Shown here one piece after another: positions 33,900-42,975 of a stretch of DNA of 64,000 nucleotides; the stretch's first letter is position 1; each line of letters begins with the position of its first letter. Made by a program: the position numbers and the translations under genes. The notes under the pieces are model-generated. The model saw nothing but the letters and a program-made list of their open reading frames with translations, did not search any database and was not told the DNA's origin. Source of the stretch: Actinacidiphila paucisporea (GTDB lineage Bacteria > Actinomycetota > Actinomycetes > Streptomycetales > Streptomycetaceae); NCBI RefSeq assembly GCF_900142575.1, contig NZ_FRBI01000005.1, forward strand, positions 124,001-188,000, written 5' to 3'.

Positions 33900-35356
33900 A
33901 CAAGCCGCTACGACGGGTCGCGGTCTTCTGCGGTCTTCTCGTCCTCGCCCTGCTGGTGCGGGTCAACTACGTGCAGTTCGTCCAGGCCGACCAGCTCTCC
34001 AACGACCCGCACAACCGCCGGGTCGCCATCAACCAGTACGCCCAGCCGCGCGGCAACATCATCGTCGACGGCAAGGCCGTCACCGGCCACACCGAGACCA
34101 ACGGCAGCGACTTCAAGTACAAGCGCACCTACACCGACGGTCCGATGTGGGCGCCGGTGACCGGCCACGCCTCGCAGGCCTACGGCACCACCATGCTGGA
34201 GGGCGTCGAGGACAAGTTCCTCACCGGCAACGACGACCGGCTGTTCTTCAACCGCACCATCGACCTGCTGACCGGCAAGCAGCGGCAGGGCGGCAACGTG
34301 GTGACCACGCTGAACGCCAAGGCCCAGAAGGCGGCCTTCGACGGTCTGGGCGACAAGAAGGGCGCGGTGGTCGCGCTCGACCCGCGCACCGGCGCCGTCC
34401 TCGCCATGGCGAGCACCCCGTCGTACGACCCCTCGGGCATCGCGGGCTACTCCACCACCGACGAGAAGAACTGGATCGCGCTCGACAAGAAGAACGACCC
34501 GAACGACCCGTCGCTGAACCGGGCGCTGCGCCAGACCTACCCGCCGGGATCGACGTTCAAGCTGGTCACGGCCGCGGCGGCACTGGAGACAGGAAAAGTC
34601 ACCGACATCAATGCCAAGACGACGTCGCCCGACCCGTACACCCTGCCCGGCACCACAACCCCGCTGGTGAACGAGGGCCACCTCCAGTGCAAGGACGCCA
34701 GCCTGCGCAATGCGCTGCGGCAGTCCTGCAACACCGTCTTCGGCAATCTCGGCGCCAACATCGGCCTCAAGGGCATGGTCGACGAGGCCGAGAAGTTCGG
34801 CTTCAACAAGGAGCAGACCATCCCGGTCCGGGCCGACGCGAGCAACTTCGACACCAAGATGAGCCCCGACCAGGTCGCCCTGTCCTCCATCGGCCAGTTC
34901 GACACCGCGGCGACCCCGCTGCAGATGGCCATGGTCGCCTCGGCCATCGCCAACAACGGCGTGCTGATGCAGCCCTACGAGGTCGACAAGCTGGTGGCGC
35001 CCAATCTGAGCACCATCTCGCAGACCGACCCCCAGAAGATGAGCCAGCCCCTGTCGCCGGAGAACGCGCAGAAGCTCCAGTCCATGATGGAGACGGTCGT
35101 CACGGACGGCACCGGCAAGAACGCGAAGATCCCCGGCGTCAGGGTCGGCGGCAAGACCGGCACCGCGCAGCACGGCGTCAACAACGACAAGGCGCCCTAC
35201 GCCTGGTTCGTCTCCTACGCCATGACCGACCAGGGCTCGCCGGTCGCGGTGGCCGTGGTCGTCGAGGACGGCTCGGCCAACCGCGACGACATCAGCGGCG
35301 GCGGTCTGGCGGCGCCGATCGCCAAGAGCGTGATGGAGGCGGTCCTCAACAAGTGA
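33896..35356 (+). CDS. pbpA: Class B penicillin-binding protein PbpA (transpeptidase)
   Basis: A 486-residue protein with an N-terminal TM anchor (VAVFCGLLVLALLVRVNYVQF), a dimerisation region (PRGNIIVDG) and a transpeptidase domain with nucleophile S219 (GSTFK), SCN (RQSCNTVFG) and KTGTA motifs. It crosslinks peptidoglycan outside the membrane and pairs with the SEDS polymerase encoded upstream. The GTG at 33896 overlaps the stop of that gene. Confidence 0.94.
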   Translation: MNKPLRRVAVFCGLLVLALLVRVNYVQFVQADQLSNDPHNRRVAINQYAQPRGNIIVDGKAVTGHTETNGSDFKYKRTYTDGPMWAPVTGHASQAYGTTMLEGVEDKFLTGNDDRLFFNRTIDLLTGKQRQGGNVVTTLNAKAQKAAFDGLGDKKGAVVALDPRTGAVLAMASTPSYDPSGIAGYSTTDEKNWIALDKKNDPNDPSLNRALRQTYPPGSTFKLVTAAAALETGKVTDINAKTTSPDPYTLPGTTTPLVNEGHLQCKDASLRNALRQSCNTVFGNLGANIGLKGMVDEAEKFGFNKEQTIPVRADASNFDTKMSPDQVALSSIGQFDTAATPLQMAMVASAIANNGVLMQPYEVDKLVAPNLSTISQTDPQKMSQPLSPENAQKLQSMMETVVTDGTGKNAKIPGVRVGGKTGTAQHGVNNDKAPYAWFVSYAMTDQGSPVAVAVVVEDGSANRDDISGGGLAAPIAKSVMEAVLNK

Positions 35357-35518
35357 CCGCCACAGGGTCGCGCGGTGGAGCCCCGACGAGACGAATGTCA
35401 CGCGCGTCGTGGCGCCCGTGCACATACCGGTCAGGTATCAGCGGACGTCCGGCGCACGGATGGGCCGGGCAGGCCCGGTACCGTATCTCCGTGTAGGCGC
35501 AGGGGATGGGTTAACGGG

Positions 35519-35542
35519 ATTCGGGTCGTGATTCGGGTCGTG
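35519..35542 (+). repeat. Tandem 12-bp repeat in the pknB leader
   Basis: ATTCGGGTCGTG occurs twice head to tail (35519-35530, 35531-35542), 37 bp before the pknB start. It may be a regulator site in a separate pknB promoter, or a chance duplication. Confidence 0.45.
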
Positions 35543-35578
35543 AACGTCAAGATACGGGTTTGAGGAGAGGGCAGAGCT

Positions 35579-37555
35579 ATGGAAGAGCCGCGTCGCCTCG
35601 GCGGCCGGTACGAGCTGGGCTCGGTGCTCGGTCGCGGTGGCATGGCCGAGGTGTACCTCGCGCACGACACCCGCCTCGGCCGTACCGTCGCTGTGAAGAC
35701 GCTGCGGGTGGATCTTGCCCGCGATCCGTCCTTCCAAGCCCGCTTCCGCCGGGAGGCCCAGTCGGCCGCCTCGCTCAACCACCCCTCGATCGTCGCCGTC
35801 TACGACACCGGCGAGGACTACGTCGACGGCATCTCGATTCCCTACATCGTGATGGAGTACGTCGACGGCTCCACCCTTCGTGAGCTGCTGCACTCCGGGC
35901 GCAAGCTGCTGCCCGAGCGGGCCATGGAGATGACCGTCGGCATCCTCCAGGCACTGGAGTACAGCCACCGGGCGGGCATCGTCCACCGTGACATCAAGCC
36001 GGCCAACGTGATGCTGACCCGTACCGGCCAGGTCAAGGTCATGGACTTCGGCATCGCCCGCGCCATGGGCGACTCCGGCATGACCATGACGCAGACCGCG
36101 GCCGTCATCGGCACCGCGCAGTACCTCTCGCCCGAGCAGGCCAAGGGCGAGCAGGTCGACGCCCGGTCCGACCTGTACAGCACCGGCTGCCTGCTCTATG
36201 AGCTGCTGACCGTACGCCCGCCCTTCGTCGGCGACTCACCGGTCGCGGTGGCCTACCAGCACGTGCGCGAGGACCCGCAGCCGCCGTCGGTCTTCGACCC
36301 CGAGGTCACCCCGGCGATGGACGCGATCGTCCTCAAGGCGCTCACCAAGGACCCCGACTACCGCTACCAGTCGGCCGACGAGATGCGCGCCGACATCGAG
36401 GCGGCGCTCGACGGCCAGCCGGTCGCCGCTGCCGTCGCCATGGGCGCGGCAAGCTACGGCTACCCGCACGGCTACGGCGACAACGCCGCCACCACCGCGC
36501 TGCCGTCGCAGGCCGACCCGCACACCTCGATGCTGCCGCCGTCCCGCGACGACGACGGCGGTTACGGCTACGACGACCGCCCGGACCGCCGCAGGCAGAA
36601 GAAGGGCGGCAGTACGTCCACCGTGCTGCTGGTCGTCGGCGGTGTCCTGGTGCTGATCGGTGCGATCTTCCTGGGCAAGACGCTCTTCAGCGGCAACGGC
36701 AACACCTCCGAGTCCAAGGTGCCGAACTTCGTCGGAAAGTCCTTCGACGAGGCGTCGACGACGGCGGGGAACATCGACCTGACGCTGACCAAGGGCCTGC
36801 CCGAGTTCTGCGCCGGCGTCGACAAGGACCTGATCTGCAAGCAGAGCGTGCCCGCCGACAGCGCGGTTCCCTCCAACAAGACGGTCACCGTCATCCTGTC
36901 GAAGGGCGAGGCGCCGATCCCGGTGCCCGACGTGAAGAACGACCTCTTCGACGACGCGCAGTCGCAGCTGGTCACCGCCGGTTTCACCGTGAAGCGGGTG
37001 GACCAGGTCACCACCACCAAGGACGTCAACACCGTCCTGAGCCAGGATCCCGCGCCCCGCACCAAGCAGCCCAGGGGCACGCTGATCACGCTCAAGGTCG
37101 CGGTCCAGCCCGAGCAGCTCGACGTCACCGACGTCAAGGGCTACACCAAGCAGGCCGCGCTGGACCGTCTTCACCAGGACGGCTTCACCAACATCAACAC
37201 CACCTCCCAGTCCGACCCGAACGCGCCGGCGGGCACGGTCATGAGCCAGTCCCCGGCCGGCGGCAAGGCCGCCAAGGACGACCCGATCAACCTGGTCATC
37301 TCCACCGGCCCCGACCAGTCGCAGACCCCGCCGCAGGGGCAGACGATGCCGAACGTGCAGTTCCATCGGCTCGGCGAGGTGGAGGACCAGCTCAACGGGA
37401 TGGGCCTGAACCTGAGCGTCGTCGTGGTCAACGGCGGTCCCGAGGACCGCAACGCCCTGGTCATCGGCAGCACCCCCGGCCAGGGGCAGCCGCTGACCCA
37501 GAACCAGCAGGTCCAGTTGCAGACGAGCCCGGCCCCGGGGGGCAACGGCCACTAG
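35579..37555 (+). CDS. pknB: Ser/Thr protein kinase PknB with four PASTA domains
   Basis: A 658-residue receptor kinase. Kinase domain about 10-280 (GRGGMAEVYLAHD, AVKTLR, HRDIKPANVML, DFGIARA, GTAQYLSPEQA); a juxtamembrane region rich in Gly/Asp/Arg; TM helix about 345-367; then four extracellular PASTA repeats binding peptidoglycan fragments. It senses wall precursors and phosphorylates division and wall enzymes, countered by PstP and read by FhaA/FhaB. A GAGGAGAGG ribosome site precedes the ATG at 35579. Unlike mycobacteria, no second kinase (pknA) lies between pbpA and pknB. Confidence 0.95.
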   Translation: MEEPRRLGGRYELGSVLGRGGMAEVYLAHDTRLGRTVAVKTLRVDLARDPSFQARFRREAQSAASLNHPSIVAVYDTGEDYVDGISIPYIVMEYVDGSTLRELLHSGRKLLPERAMEMTVGILQALEYSHRAGIVHRDIKPANVMLTRTGQVKVMDFGIARAMGDSGMTMTQTAAVIGTAQYLSPEQAKGEQVDARSDLYSTGCLLYELLTVRPPFVGDSPVAVAYQHVREDPQPPSVFDPEVTPAMDAIVLKALTKDPDYRYQSADEMRADIEAALDGQPVAAAVAMGAASYGYPHGYGDNAATTALPSQADPHTSMLPPSRDDDGGYGYDDRPDRRRQKKGGSTSTVLLVVGGVLVLIGAIFLGKTLFSGNGNTSESKVPNFVGKSFDEASTTAGNIDLTLTKGLPEFCAGVDKDLICKQSVPADSAVPSNKTVTVILSKGEAPIPVPDVKNDLFDDAQSQLVTAGFTVKRVDQVTTTKDVNTVLSQDPAPRTKQPRGTLITLKVAVQPEQLDVTDVKGYTKQAALDRLHQDGFTNINTTSQSDPNAPAGTVMSQSPAGGKAAKDDPINLVISTGPDQSQTPPQGQTMPNVQFHRLGEVEDQLNGMGLNLSVVVVNGGPEDRNALVIGSTPGQGQPLTQNQQVQLQTSPAPGGNGH

Positions 37556-37594
37556 CCCGGCCGACCCGCTGAGAACGCCGCCGACCCGCTGAGA

Positions 37595-37637
37595 GAACGC
37601 CGCCGCCCGGACTACCGCAGTTCGGGCGGCGGCGTTC
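37595..37637. terminator. Bidirectional terminator between pknB and a sortase gene
   Basis: GAACGCCGCCGCCCG (37595-37609) and its exact complement CGGGCGGCGGCGTTC (37623-37637) form a 15-bp GC stem with a 13-nt loop between two convergent genes. It overlaps the last codons of the sortase gene. An imperfect direct repeat (GCCGACCCGCTGAGA) precedes it. Confidence 0.75.
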
Positions 37638-38316
37638 GCTGCGGGTCGACCTTCTGGGTGCGGACCAGCTCGCCCCACACGACGTAGCGGTAGCGCGAGG
37701 TGTAGACCGGGGTGCAGGTCGTCAGGGTGATGTAGCGGCCCGGCTTCTTGCGGCCGGACTCCTCGGGGACCTGGTCGGTCACGGCGACGTCGTACTTCGA
37801 GGTCTGGTCGAGGATCTTGTAGACCTTGTAGACGTACCAGGTGTCCTTGGACTCGAAGACGATCGGGTCACCGGTGTGGATCTTGTCTATGTCGTGGAAT
37901 TTCGCCCCGTGGCCGTCGCGGTGGGCGGCGAGGGTGAAGTTGCCGACCGAGTCCCACGGCATGGCCGCGGGAGTGGGCTCGGTGTAGTAGCCGGCGACGC
38001 CCTCGTTGAGCACCTCGGTCGAGGTGCCCTTCTTGACCAGCACCTCGTAGTTCCTGCCCATCGCCGGAACGTGCAGGAAGCCGATGCCGTCCAGGGTGTC
38101 GAGGCCGCGCGCCGGCCCGCCGGCCGGTGTGCCCGCCCACTCCTGGCGCACCTTGTTGGCGGCCTTGGTCGCGTGCCGGTCGGCCACCACGTTGGTCCAC
38201 CACAGCGAGTAGACGACGAAGAGGGCCAGCACCAGCCCCGCGGTGATGAGCAGCTCACCGACGACGCTGATGACGGAAGCGGCCCTGCGCCGCCCGCTGG
38301 GCTTGCTGGTCGTCAC
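37612..38316 (-). CDS. Class E sortase
   Basis: A 234-residue membrane-anchored transpeptidase. N-terminal TM helix (ELLITAGLVLALFVVYSLWW), then the sortase beta-barrel with catalytic His (AAHRDGHG), Cys (LTTCTP) and Arg (SRYRYVVWG). Class E enzymes attach LAXTG-type surface proteins such as chaplins. The GTG at 38316 is chosen as the start; a longer frame upstream lacks a better ribosome site. Follows a second sortase in the same direction. Confidence 0.9.
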   Translation of the reverse strand: MTTSKPSGRRRAASVISVVGELLITAGLVLALFVVYSLWWTNVVADRHATKAANKVRQEWAGTPAGGPARGLDTLDGIGFLHVPAMGRNYEVLVKKGTSTEVLNEGVAGYYTEPTPAAMPWDSVGNFTLAAHRDGHGAKFHDIDKIHTGDPIVFESKDTWYVYKVYKILDQTSKYDVAVTDQVPEESGRKKPGRYITLTTCTPVYTSRYRYVVWGELVRTQKVDPQRTPPPELR

Positions 38317-38386
38317 GCTGTTCCGCTCTCCGTCCGGTGGCACGTCTGGCGGCACCTGTCGCGGCGCCGGGGTACTGCGGAGTACG

Positions 38387-39613
38387 TCAGCCGCCGACCA
38401 GCGCGTCCGGCTTGCCCTTGCTGCGCGGCCTCTCCTCGGCCAGCTTGCCCCACACGATCAGCCGGTTGGTGCTGGTGAATTCGGGGGTGCAGGTGGTGAG
38501 GGTGAGGTAGCGGCCGGGTGCGGTGAAGCCGGAGCCGACCGGGATCGGCTTGAGCACGCTGACGTTGGCCGGCGGGGTGGAGGCCAGCGAGCCGGTGATC
38601 ACGTAGGTGTAGTACTCCGTCGCCGTCTCGACCACCACCTTGTCACCGGGCTGCAGGTGGTTGATGTAGCGGAAGGGCTCGCCGTGGGTGTTGCGGTGCG
38701 CGGCGACCGCGAAATTCCCGGACTTGTCCCAGGGCATCGCCGTGTTCAGGCTGCCGTCGTAGTGGCCGATCATGCCCTTGTCGAGCACGTCGTGCTTGGA
38801 GATGCCCTGCGCGATAGGCGCCTTGACGTCCAGCTTCGGGATGTACATGATCGCGAAGCCCTGCCCGGGCGAGAAGGTGCCCGGCACCCGGTTCGGGTCG
38901 GCCGAGGCGCTGTCCCACTGGTGCTGGAGGTTGTTGGCGGCGCCGTTGGCCTGCTGGTGGGCGCGTACGTTCGTCCACCACAGCTGGTAGGTGACGAACA
39001 GCAGCATCAGCACGCCGACGGTGATGAACAGCTCGCCGACGACCCGGCTCGCGACGACCGCGGGGCTGTCCTTGGCGGCCTTGGCGGCCCGCCGGGCCTC
39101 CACCCGGCTCAACGGCGCCGAGGCGGCCTCCTGGGCCGTTCCTGGGCCCTGTGCGGCGCCACTGCGGCCGTGCCCGCCGGCCCGGTGGCCACCACCCTGC
39201 CGCGCCGCCTTGCGCCTGGCGGCCCGTCCGCCGTCCGCCGGCACCGGTGGCGACGCGGGCGGAGGGAGGGGCGGGGGCGGTGCGAGCAGCGGTACGTCCT
39301 CGGGCCCGCCGTCCTCCGCGGGCACGTCCGGCTCCGCCACGACGGGCATCCGCGCGGTCGGATACACGGGGGGTGCCATGACGGCGGGCTCGGCCACGGG
39401 CGGCTCGTCGTGCTCCGGGGTGGGGAACCACGGGGAGGCAGCGGGGTCGGGGAACGGCTGCCGCGGATACTCCGGCTCCTGCACCGCCGGGGGGTGGCCG
39501 GGCAGCGGATCGTTCAGGGGGTCGTTCAGCTGCTCGACCACGGCTTTGAACTGCCCGGTGCTGTCGTAGGACATCGGGCCGTCCGAGGGGCGCTCCGGGC
39601 GGAGCGTGGTCAC
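38387..39613 (-). CDS. Class E sortase with long Pro-rich cytoplasmic N-terminus
   Basis: A 408-residue sortase. The first 185 residues are a Pro/Ala/Arg-rich, probably disordered cytoplasmic tail; then a TM helix (ELFITVGVLMLLFVTYQLWW) and a catalytic domain with His (AAHRNTHG), Cys (LTTCTP) and Arg (STNRLIVWG). The GTG at 39613 overlaps the pabA stop, so it is translated with pabA. The two neighbouring sortases share WWTNV and the active-site layout, indicating a tandem duplication. No LAXTG substrate gene lies nearby. Confidence 0.9.
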   Translation of the reverse strand: MTTLRPERPSDGPMSYDSTGQFKAVVEQLNDPLNDPLPGHPPAVQEPEYPRQPFPDPAASPWFPTPEHDEPPVAEPAVMAPPVYPTARMPVVAEPDVPAEDGGPEDVPLLAPPPPLPPPASPPVPADGGRAARRKAARQGGGHRAGGHGRSGAAQGPGTAQEAASAPLSRVEARRAAKAAKDSPAVVASRVVGELFITVGVLMLLFVTYQLWWTNVRAHQQANGAANNLQHQWDSASADPNRVPGTFSPGQGFAIMYIPKLDVKAPIAQGISKHDVLDKGMIGHYDGSLNTAMPWDKSGNFAVAAHRNTHGEPFRYINHLQPGDKVVVETATEYYTYVITGSLASTPPANVSVLKPIPVGSGFTAPGRYLTLTTCTPEFTSTNRLIVWGKLAEERPRSKGKPDALVGG

Positions 39614-40248
39614 GCCCCGGCCCGCCCGACGACCGGTGCGAGTCCGTGCGAGCGGTCCGGGGCGGCGCGGTCACCGCAGACGGCGAGCCAGTTCGCCAGC
39701 ATCTTGTGCCCCCATTCGGTGAGCACCGACTCGGGGTGGAACTGCACGCCCTCGACGGCTGCGTCCCGGTGCCGGAGGCCCATGATGATGCCGTTCTCCG
39801 TCCACGCGGTGACCTGCAGTTCGTCCGGAAGAGTGCTGCCCTCCACGGCGAGCGAGTGGTAACGCGTGGCGGTGAACGGTGTCGGCAGTCCGCCGAAGAC
39901 GCCGACCCCTTCGTGCGTCACCAGTGAGGTCTTGCCGTGCAGCAGCTCGGGTGCCCGGTCGACGACTCCGCCGTAGGCGACCGCGATGGACTGCACTCCC
40001 AGGCAGACGCCGAAGACCGGAACCGCGGTCTCCGCGCAGTGCCGCACCATGTCGATGCACACCCCCGCCTCTTCTGGAGTGCCGGGGCCGGGGGAGAGCA
40101 GCACCCCGTCGAAGCCGTCCTGCGCGTGTTCCGGCCGCACCTCGTCGTTGCGCAGCACCTCGCACTCGGCGCCGAGCTGGTAGAGGTACTGCACGAGGTT
40201 GAAGACGAAGCTGTCGTAGTTGTCGACCACGAGAATGCGTGCGCTCAT
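39610..40248 (-). CDS. pabA: Glutamine amidotransferase, aminodeoxychorismate/anthranilate synthase component II
   Basis: A 212-residue class I glutaminase (LVVDNYDSFVFNLVQYL; LSPGPGTPEEAG; nucleophile Cys in FGVCLGVQS; His-Glu in QFHPESVLT). It supplies ammonia to chorismate for folate (PabA) or tryptophan (TrpG) synthesis; many actinobacterial copies serve both, and this locus is annotated either way. Overlaps the small membrane protein gene upstream (ATGA) and the sortase downstream (GTGA). Confidence 0.9.
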   Translation of the reverse strand: MSARILVVDNYDSFVFNLVQYLYQLGAECEVLRNDEVRPEHAQDGFDGVLLSPGPGTPEEAGVCIDMVRHCAETAVPVFGVCLGVQSIAVAYGGVVDRAPELLHGKTSLVTHEGVGVFGGLPTPFTATRYHSLAVEGSTLPDELQVTAWTENGIIMGLRHRDAAVEGVQFHPESVLTEWGHKMLANWLAVCGDRAAPDRSHGLAPVVGRAGA

Positions 40249-40421
40249 CGGACGGCTGCCATCCCGTTGTCGACAGTGACGTCATTGAAGGGCAGCAGCG
40301 GCTCCGCCCAGGGGAAGACGTACTGGAAGAGGACGTAGACGACGATCAGGGCCAGCATGAGGGAGACCAGCGCCCTCACCCATGCGTTGCCCGGCAGGTG
40401 CCGCCAGATCCAGCCGTACAT
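40245..40421 (-). CDS. Small conserved membrane protein (58 aa)
   Basis: A 58-residue protein with one TM helix (ALVSLMLALIVVYVLFQYVF) and a short tail. The ATG at 40421 has GGAAGGG upstream, and the stop overlaps the pabA start by ATGA, good evidence that it is a real translated gene. Function unknown; its place between DUF881 and pabA in a division/wall block suggests envelope work. Confidence 0.75.
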   Translation of the reverse strand: MYGWIWRHLPGNAWVRALVSLMLALIVVYVLFQYVFPWAEPLLPFNDVTVDNGMAAVR

Positions 40422-40554
40422 TACGGTCCCTTCCTTCCGGCTTCCCGGAACAGAGTAAGGGGAGATCGCACGGAGCGGGTTGGTAGCCGGACAAAGCTTC
40501 GTCATGGCTTCACCTGGGCGTCCGCCGGATTCGCGGCCGTCGGCCGACCGCCCC

Positions 40555-41340
40555 TCAGGGCCGGCTCACAGGCTGTGCATAGTGCAGAGCCGTCGAGCCG
40601 GTGTAACCGGGCAGCGTCGTCTTCCTCGCCTCGGTGACCTTCCAGCCCAGGCCGTAGGCGGCGACATATTGCAGGTAGTTCCGGATCGGCGGGCTGTCGT
40701 CCAGCGCCTTGCGCAGCTTCGCCTGGTCACCCACGGCGGTGATGCGGTAAGGCGGTGAGTAGACGCGGCCCTGGAGAATCAGGGTGTTGCCGACGCAGCG
40801 GACCGCACTGGTGGAGATCAGCCGCTGGTCCATCACCCGGATCCCCTGGGCGCCGCCCTGCCACAGCGCGTTGACCACGGCCTGCAGGTCCTGCTGGTGG
40901 ATGACCAGGTCGTTGGGCTGCGGGTCGGGGACGCCGGGGATCAGGGGGGTGGCGTTGGGCGGGGCGTCGTTGAGGGTGACCTCGACCGAGGGCCCGGTGA
41001 GCGGGTCGCTGCCCGCGGACCTGGCCAGCGCGTCGATCCTGGCCTGCTCGGCGGCGCTGAGGCCGCTGCCCTGCCGGGTCAGCCGGTCCACGTCGTCGCG
41101 GACGCCGGTGAGCTGGCTCTCCAGCCGGCCGTTGCGGGTGTTCTTGGTGCGAATGGTGTCGGACAGCTTCGGCAGCGGGTCGTCACTGCGGATGTCCACA
41201 CCCTTGGCGGTGTCGAAACTCATCCAGAAGATCAGTCCGGCCAGTGCGAAGACTCCCGCACTGACCACTCGCAGCGCTACCGTGCGGGAGACAGCACGGC
41301 GGGAGGGGGTGGGTGCGCTTCCACCGGAATCCGTCGCCAC
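40555..41340 (-). CDS. DUF881 family membrane protein
   Basis: A 261-residue protein: N-terminal TM helix (VVSAGVFALAGLIFWMSF), a coiled-coil-like segment (LSDTIRTKNTRNGRLESQL) and the DUF881 domain (VEVTLNDAP, VIHQQDLQAVVNALW, GGAQGIRVMDQRLISTSAVRCVGNTL, YSPPYRITAVGD). Homologues sit next to crgA and pknB across Actinobacteria and relate to sporulation/division proteins of the YlxW type. The GTG at 41340 has AAGGAG ten bases upstream. Confidence 0.9.
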   Translation of the reverse strand: MATDSGGSAPTPSRRAVSRTVALRVVSAGVFALAGLIFWMSFDTAKGVDIRSDDPLPKLSDTIRTKNTRNGRLESQLTGVRDDVDRLTRQGSGLSAAEQARIDALARSAGSDPLTGPSVEVTLNDAPPNATPLIPGVPDPQPNDLVIHQQDLQAVVNALWQGGAQGIRVMDQRLISTSAVRCVGNTLILQGRVYSPPYRITAVGDQAKLRKALDDSPPIRNYLQYVAAYGLGWKVTEARKTTLPGYTGSTALHYAQPVSRP

Positions 41341-41506
41341 CGTACGCTGTCTCCTTACAACCTGAGGAAGCACTACGCTAACGGACGCCCGGCGGCGGCA
41401 GTGCCCCTCGCCGGCAGCCGACTGCCACCCCGTACCCGCCCCATACCCGCCAGGACCGCCCCGCACATCCGCGCGGTTACGCAGCGCATCGACAGGAGAC
41501 TCCCTC

Positions 41507-41761
41507 GTGCCGAAGTCACGGATCCGCAAGAAGGCCGACTTCACCCCGCCCCCGGCGAAGGCCGCCACCGCCATAAAGCTCGGCGGCCGCAACTGGGTGG
41601 CGCCGCTGATGCTGGCGTTCTTCATCGTCGGCCTCGCCTGGATCGTGCTGTTCTACGTCACCCAGGGCAGCCTCCCGGTGGACGCGTTCGGCAACTGGAA
41701 CATCGTGGTGGGCTTCGGCTTCATCGCCGGCGGGTTCGTCGTCTCGACCCAGTGGAAGTAG
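41507..41761 (+). CDS. crgA: Cell division protein CrgA
   Basis: An 84-residue protein starting [16 protein letters not shown] with two TM helices ([38 protein letters not shown]). CrgA coordinates FtsZ ring placement and septal wall synthesis during aerial hyphal growth. The GTG at 41507 has AGGAGAC upstream. Confidence 0.95.
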   Translation: MPKSRIRKKADFTPPPAKAATAIKLGGRNWVAPLMLAFFIVGLAWIVLFYVTQGSLPVDAFGNWNIVVGFGFIAGGFVVSTQWK

Positions 41762-42000
41762 TTGTCCACACGGTTATCCACAGTGGGGAAAAGGTCGGAA
41801 GATCTGTGGATAACCTCTACGAGGTTGACGCCGGTACGACCGGTGGCCAGGACCGACGGCCACCGGTCGTTTGCTGTCCGGACGCCGAACTGTACTGATC
41901 TTGCCGGGAATATCGGGACAACTCGGATGAGCGGGCGATCGCGCAGCCGTTCACACCGGCTGTGCACAACTTGCACAGGCTTCCCTACCCGCTGTGGATA
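41762..42000. promoter_or_regulatory. Cluster of DnaA-box matches after crgA
   Basis: TTGTCCACA at 41762-41770, TTATCCACA at 41774-41782, and reverse-strand TTATCCACA at 41805-41813 and 41992-42000, with a weaker match near 41960 (TGTGCACAA). Four nine-of-nine matches in 240 bp of otherwise non-coding DNA between convergent crgA and rhomboid genes. This looks like a DnaA-binding (titration or regulatory) site rather than a promoter. Confidence 0.6.
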
Positions 42001-42030
42001 ACGCGGGATCAACGCCAGCGGACACGGCCC

Positions 42031-42885
42031 TCAGGACGTGACCTGCACCACAGCGATCGCCGTGAGCACCACCGTCAGCACCAGCACACCGGCTGCCGTC
42101 CCCCACTGCACGGCATTGCGCCGCTCCCGCGGTGCGTACGCCATCGCTATAGCCACCGCGGTGCCCGCCAGCAGGCCACCCATGTGCGCCTGCCAGCTGA
42201 CGTTGGGCCACGTGAAACTGAAGACCACGTTGAGCACCAGCAGGATCAGGATCGGGCGCATGTCATAGCGCAGCCGCCGCATGAAGACCGCGGTGGCGCC
42301 GAACAGCCCGAAGATCGCGCCCGAGGCGCCGAGCGTCAGCGTGTCCGGGGTGATCAGCAGCACCGTGGCGCTGCCGGCCAGCGCGGAGATCAGATACAGC
42401 ACGATGTAGCGGCTGCGGCCGAGCAGCCGCTCCAGCGGGGCGCCGATCCACCACAGCGACAGCATGTTGAAGCCGATGTGGGCGAAATTGCTGCGGTCGT
42501 GCAGGAAGGCCGAGGTGATCACCCGGTACCACTCGCCGTCGGCGACCCCGATGCACTGCTGGGGCGGGAACTGCTTGGGGGTGCAGGCCGCGTAGAGGCC
42601 GAGGTCGCTCACGATCCGTTCGCCGACCGCCAGTTCCAGCGCGAAGACCGCGACGTTCAGCGCGATGAGGATCTTGGTGATCAGGAAGGGGTCGTGCGCC
42701 ACGACACCGCCGGCCACCGTCCGCTGCCGGGGCGTGTGCCCGGAGCCCTGGCGGACGCAGTCCGGGCACTGGAAGCCGACCGAGGCACTGACCATGCAGT
42801 CCGGGCAGATCGGCTTGTCACACCGGGTGCAACGTATGCCCGTCTCCCGGTCGGGATGCCGGTAGCAGCAGACCGCTTGGTCCAT
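42031..42885 (-). CDS. Rhomboid family intramembrane serine protease with N-terminal zinc-binding box
   Basis: A 284-residue protein. Residues 1-50 carry a B-box-like zinc motif (CYRHPDRETGIRCTRCDKPICPDC region, then FQCPDC). Six TM helices follow, with the catalytic Ser in GASGAIFG and catalytic His in SWQAHMGGLLAG; SAFLHDRSNFAHIGFNM is the conserved loop. It cleaves membrane proteins within TM helices. The ATG at 42885 has GGGGAG seven bases upstream. Its place next to crgA and ppiA is conserved in Actinobacteria. Confidence 0.92.
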   Translation of the reverse strand: MDQAVCCYRHPDRETGIRCTRCDKPICPDCMVSASVGFQCPDCVRQGSGHTPRQRTVAGGVVAHDPFLITKILIALNVAVFALELAVGERIVSDLGLYAACTPKQFPPQQCIGVADGEWYRVITSAFLHDRSNFAHIGFNMLSLWWIGAPLERLLGRSRYIVLYLISALAGSATVLLITPDTLTLGASGAIFGLFGATAVFMRRLRYDMRPILILLVLNVVFSFTWPNVSWQAHMGGLLAGTAVAIAMAYAPRERRNAVQWGTAAGVLVLTVVLTAIAVVQVTS

Positions 42886-42975
42886 CAACGTACTCCCCTG
42901 TCGCCGCGCCTTGACGCGCTGAACGCCCCGCCCACTTGGACGTGCGGGCGGGGCGCGGTGTTCCCGAAGGCTACG

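Noticed and set aside
42211..42225. Possible third parS (CACGTGAAACT in the rhomboid gene)
   Set aside because: Only about 10 of 14 bases match the palindrome and one arm is missing; it encodes ordinary rhomboid residues.
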